From: GCA-002722245 sp964230605
Lineage (GTDB): Bacteria; Bacteroidota; Bacteroidia; Flavobacteriales_C; GCA-002722245
Direction of reading: 5' to 3'
Assembly (NCBI GenBank): GCA_964230605.1
Contig: CAXRIN010000070.1
Coordinates: 1-26,584, forward strand
DNA length: 26,584 nt
Shown here piece after piece: positions 24,699-26,584 of the stretch. Below the pieces are notes generated by a model. It had not been told where the DNA came from. It ran no database searches and saw only the letters and a list, made by a program, of their open reading frames with translations. Every line of letters begins with the position of its first letter. Position 1 is the stretch's first letter. Position numbers and translations under genes: made by a program.

Positions 24699-25445
24699 AT
24701 GGAAGCATACGTTAAATCAGAGATTATAAATGGGGTGGGACATGTGGAGTTTTTTCATCCAAAAAGTAATTCCTTACCTTCTGTTTTACTAAACCAATTA
24801 GCTCAAACTATCTTGAATTTTGGAGAAAATGATAAAGTTAAATGTATTCTTTTGAAAAGTGGTGGAGATAAAGCTTTTTGTGCAGGAGCTTCATTTGATG
24901 AGTTACTAGATATCCAAAATGAAGAACAAGGCAAAATCTTTTTCTCTGGGTTTGCTAATGTTATCTCTGCAATTAAAAATGTACCTAAGTTAGTAGTGAC
25001 GCTTGTTCAAGGAAAAGTTGTAGGAGGAGGAGTGGGTATTGTTTGTGCTTCAGATTATGTGATTGCAAATCAACATGCAAGTTGTAAGTTAAGTGAATTA
25101 TCCATAGGAATTGGTCCTTTTGTAATCGGGCCTGCTGTTGAGCGAAAAATTGGGCTAGCTCATTTTAGCAACATGTCTTTAAATCCAACCAATTGGAAAT
25201 CGGCTAGCTGGGCTTTAGATAAGGGTATGTATGCTGAATTAGTGGATGATATTCATGTAAGAGGATCTGAAATAGTTAATCAATACGTTAAGTATTCAGC
25301 TGAGGCTATGTTCGAAATGAAAAGGATGTTTTGGAATGATACTGTTGATATCGAGATTGAAATGAAGCAAAGAGCGGAGCAGAGTGGGACATTAGTTTTG
25401 TCTGATTTTACTAAAGAAACTTTAAAAGCATTTAAATCAAAATGA
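24699..25445 (+). CDS. Enoyl-CoA hydratase/isomerase family protein
   Basis: A 248-aa crotonase-fold protein. The oxyanion-hole segments are present: AFCAGASFDEL (residues 59-69) and VQGKVVGGGVGIVCASDYVIA (103-123). E133 in KLSELSIGIGP corresponds to one of the two catalytic glutamates of hydratases; the IGPFVIGPAVERKIG stretch resembles methylglutaconyl-CoA hydratases, but the assignment is not firm. It may act in fatty-acid or branched-chain amino-acid breakdown. The next gene starts within its stop codon (ATGA overlap), so the two products are likely made together. Confidence 0.85.
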   Translation: MEAYVKSEIINGVGHVEFFHPKSNSLPSVLLNQLAQTILNFGENDKVKCILLKSGGDKAFCAGASFDELLDIQNEEQGKIFFSGFANVISAIKNVPKLVVTLVQGKVVGGGVGIVCASDYVIANQHASCKLSELSIGIGPFVIGPAVERKIGLAHFSNMSLNPTNWKSASWALDKGMYAELVDDIHVRGSEIVNQYVKYSAEAMFEMKRMFWNDTVDIEIEMKQRAEQSGTLVLSDFTKETLKAFKSK

Positions 25446-26119
25446 TGAATGTTTTGATTACGGGTTGTTCCCGAGGTATTGGAAAAGCTATGTTAAATAT
25501 ATTGCTTTCAATGGATGAGGTGGAGAAAGTGTTTGCTATTTCTTCTAATACATCTCAATTACAATTAAATAACAAACTAGTACCAATTCAAGCTAATTTT
25601 CTTTCAAAAGGCTGGGAGCAAGGAGTTGAATCTGTAGTTGGGGATTATCCAATTTCTGTCCTTATTAATAATGCAGGCTATTTATATAATGGATCAATCC
25701 AAGAGACTTCCCTTTTTGAAATAGATAAAATGTTAGCCATTAATTATAAGGCTCCTTTACAATTAGTTCAGTCATTATTTGATAACCTTAAAAAAGGGAA
25801 AGCACATATTATCAATATAGGTTCTATGGGAGGATATTCAGGAAGTGCTAAATTTCCAGGCTTGTCGGTATATAGTTCAAGCAAAGCAGCTATTGCTTGT
25901 TTGTCTGAATGTTGGGCTGAAGAATTAAAAGAATTTGGGATAAAATCTAATTGTTTAGCATTGGGAGCTGTAAATACAGAAATGTTAAAAGAGGCATTTC
26001 CCGGATATCAAGCTCCTGTTTCACCCGAATTAATGGCGAAAAGAATCATAGATTTTGCTTTTGAGTTTCCATGCGTAATCAATGGAAAGGTTATTCCTTT
26101 TTCAGTTTCAACCCCCTGA
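25442..26119 (+). CDS. Short-chain dehydrogenase/reductase
   Basis: A 225-aa classical SDR. The nucleotide-binding TGCSRGIG is at residues 7-14, NNAG at 76-79, and catalytic N101, S128, Y144 and K148 (YSSSK) are all in place. The C-terminus VNTEMLKEAF is the usual substrate loop. No acidic residue is obvious after the second strand (AISSNTSQ), which would fit NADP(H) better than NAD(H). The start may be the ATG at 25442 or 25445. It is coupled to the upstream crotonase-family gene, so it probably acts on the same acyl-CoA or hydroxyacyl intermediate; the substrate is unknown. Confidence 0.9.
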   Translation: MMNVLITGCSRGIGKAMLNILLSMDEVEKVFAISSNTSQLQLNNKLVPIQANFLSKGWEQGVESVVGDYPISVLINNAGYLYNGSIQETSLFEIDKMLAINYKAPLQLVQSLFDNLKKGKAHIINIGSMGGYSGSAKFPGLSVYSSSKAAIACLSECWAEELKEFGIKSNCLALGAVNTEMLKEAFPGYQAPVSPELMAKRIIDFAFEFPCVINGKVIPFSVSTP

Positions 26120-26196
26120 TATCAATTTCTAATAAAAATTAACTCACTGTATAATAGGTGTTTAGTTTGTTATTGACGTTTTTTCTTTATTTTTAT

Positions 26197-26228
26197 TTGT
26201 TTATTAAGAATTTCTTAACGTATCTTTG
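26197..26228 (+). promoter_or_regulatory. Ribosomal RNA promoter P1
   Basis: TTG (26197-26199, part of TTTG) and TATCTTTG (26221-26228, a full TAnnTTTG match) are separated by 21 bases. The spacer contains the palindrome TTAAGAATTTCTTAA (26204-26218). The region upstream is T-rich. The predicted start site is near 26234, about 310 bases before 16S. Confidence 0.75.
26204..26218. repeat. 15-bp palindrome within the P1 spacer
   Basis: TTAAGAA and TTCTTAA are perfect inverted arms around one central T. The site lies wholly between the -33 and -7 elements of P1, where a bound protein would block or bend the promoter. The function is inferred from position only. Confidence 0.5.
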
Positions 26229-26308
26229 CTCTCCCGTTTTTGGGAAGTCGTTCTAAAACATTTTGAAGCCCTAAAAGAAAAAGAAAATATTTTTTTTTAA
26301 TTTTTCTC

Positions 26309-26338
26309 TTGCGGTTTAGAAAATTAGACACATCTTTG
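26309..26338 (+). promoter_or_regulatory. Ribosomal RNA promoter P2
   Basis: TTG (26309-26311) and CATCTTTG (26331-26338, one mismatch to TAnnTTTG) are spaced by 19 bases, the optimum for this phylum. The start-site region CCCGTTT downstream matches that of P1 at the same offset. The predicted start is near 26344, about 200 bases before 16S. Confidence 0.75.
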
Positions 26339-26355
26339 TCGCCCCGTTTGAAGTA

Positions 26356-26433
26356 ATGGACTGGAAAGTTACCGTGAAGATTACAGACGAGGACGTTTTA
26401 AAGATGAATGAAACGATTATACCTCAAGCTTAG
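26356..26433 (+). other. Possible 25-codon leader ORF in the rRNA leader
   Basis: An ATG about 12 bases after the predicted P2 start opens a frame beginning MDWKVTVKIT and ending IIPQA, then TAG. The stop codon lies within the hairpin at 26424-26438. It is too short to distinguish from chance, and translation inside an rRNA leader would be unusual. Confidence 0.12.
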
Positions 26434-26438
26434 CTTGA
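26424..26438 (+). other. Small hairpin in the rRNA leader
   Basis: TCAAGC and GCTTGA form a six-bp stem with a TTA loop, 12 bases before a boxA-like sequence. This resembles the boxB-then-boxA layout of bacterial rRNA antitermination sites. Confidence 0.45.
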
Positions 26439-26449
26439 TTGATATATAA

Positions 26450-26461
26450 AGTTCTTTGAAA
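26450..26461 (+). promoter_or_regulatory. boxA-like antitermination site of the rRNA operon
   Basis: AGTTCTTTGAAA matches the E. coli boxA TGCTCTTTAACA at 8 of 12 positions. A GTTCTTTGA element in this place is common before Bacteroidota 16S genes. It would recruit NusB/NusE to the nascent transcript; binding itself is inferred. Confidence 0.55.
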
Positions 26462-26543
26462 GATTGAAGATAGAAGCAGCGTTTACTTTTAACAAATATG
26501 TTAGAGTAACCAAGACCAGTTACAAAATTTAAATTTCTTTTAT

Positions 26544-26584
26544 ACAACGAAGAGTTTGATCCTGGCTCAGGATGAACGCTAGCG
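26544..26584 (+). rRNA. rrs: 16S ribosomal RNA, 5' end (partial)
   Basis: AGAGTTTGATCCTGGCTCAG (26551-26570) is the universal 5' segment of 16S rRNA, followed by GATGAACGCTAGCG as in Bacteroidota. By alignment of this segment to position 8 of E. coli 16S, the mature 5' end is near 26544. The gene runs off the right edge of the window. Confidence 0.98.

Noticed and set aside
26232..26245. TCCC-loop-GGGA hairpin just after P1
   Set aside because: Only four base pairs with a six-base loop; too weak to call a functional structure on its own.

Overview
The window is chromosomal DNA from a member of the Bacteroidota, most likely order Flavobacteriales (my inference). It is AT-rich. It carries families largely restricted to that phylum: a DUF4270 lipoprotein, a GWxTD-domain protein, an IPExxxVDY protein, the bacillithiol-system protein YtxJ, and a large secreted protein with a type IX secretion (T9SS) type A sorting tail. 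Several genes have the Bacteroidota promoter -7 element TAnnTTTG just upstream. The right edge is the first 41 bases of a 16S rRNA gene. I see no insertion sequence, phage, CRISPR array or tRNA.

Layout. 1-189: end of an unseen gene region with a hairpin. 190-2083: a secreted von Willebrand A (vWA) protein, then superoxide dismutase with its own promoter and terminator. 2063-5397 (minus strand): a short GT5 'glycogen synthase' N-domain protein and a DUF4270 lipoprotein, then a cytoplasmic GAF histidine kinase. 5556-6335: panC. 6328-7343 (minus): purN and rnhA, coupled by an ATGA overlap. 7500-10163: acpP, fabF, rnc and an IPExxxVDY gene, a fatty-acid synthesis and RNase III operon. 10296-11717: pyruvate kinase with a strong terminator. 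11804-12853: an M42 aminopeptidase. 12856-18496 (minus): a five-gene unit ung, Omp85/BamA-like, L,D-transpeptidase, rmuC, GWxTD lipoprotein, with overlapping or nearly touching genes. 18537-23381: ytxJ, a putative outer-membrane protein, lipA and the T9SS cargo protein. 23383-24564 (minus): an M20 amidohydrolase. 24699-26119: an enoyl-CoA hydratase-like protein and a short-chain dehydrogenase, coupled by an ATGA overlap. 26120-26543: the rRNA promoter and leader region with two tandem promoters, then 16S.

Most of the region is housekeeping: lipid, pantothenate, purine and lipoate synthesis, glycolysis, DNA repair and envelope assembly. I do not see a clearly new defence or mobile system. The least ordinary features are the rRNA leader (duplicated start-site motif, a 15-bp palindrome inside the P1 spacer, a possible 25-codon leader ORF), the GT5 protein that lacks both the KTGGL motif and the C-terminal half of a glycogen synthase, the DNA-repair/envelope operon, and very tight convergent gene ends without terminators.
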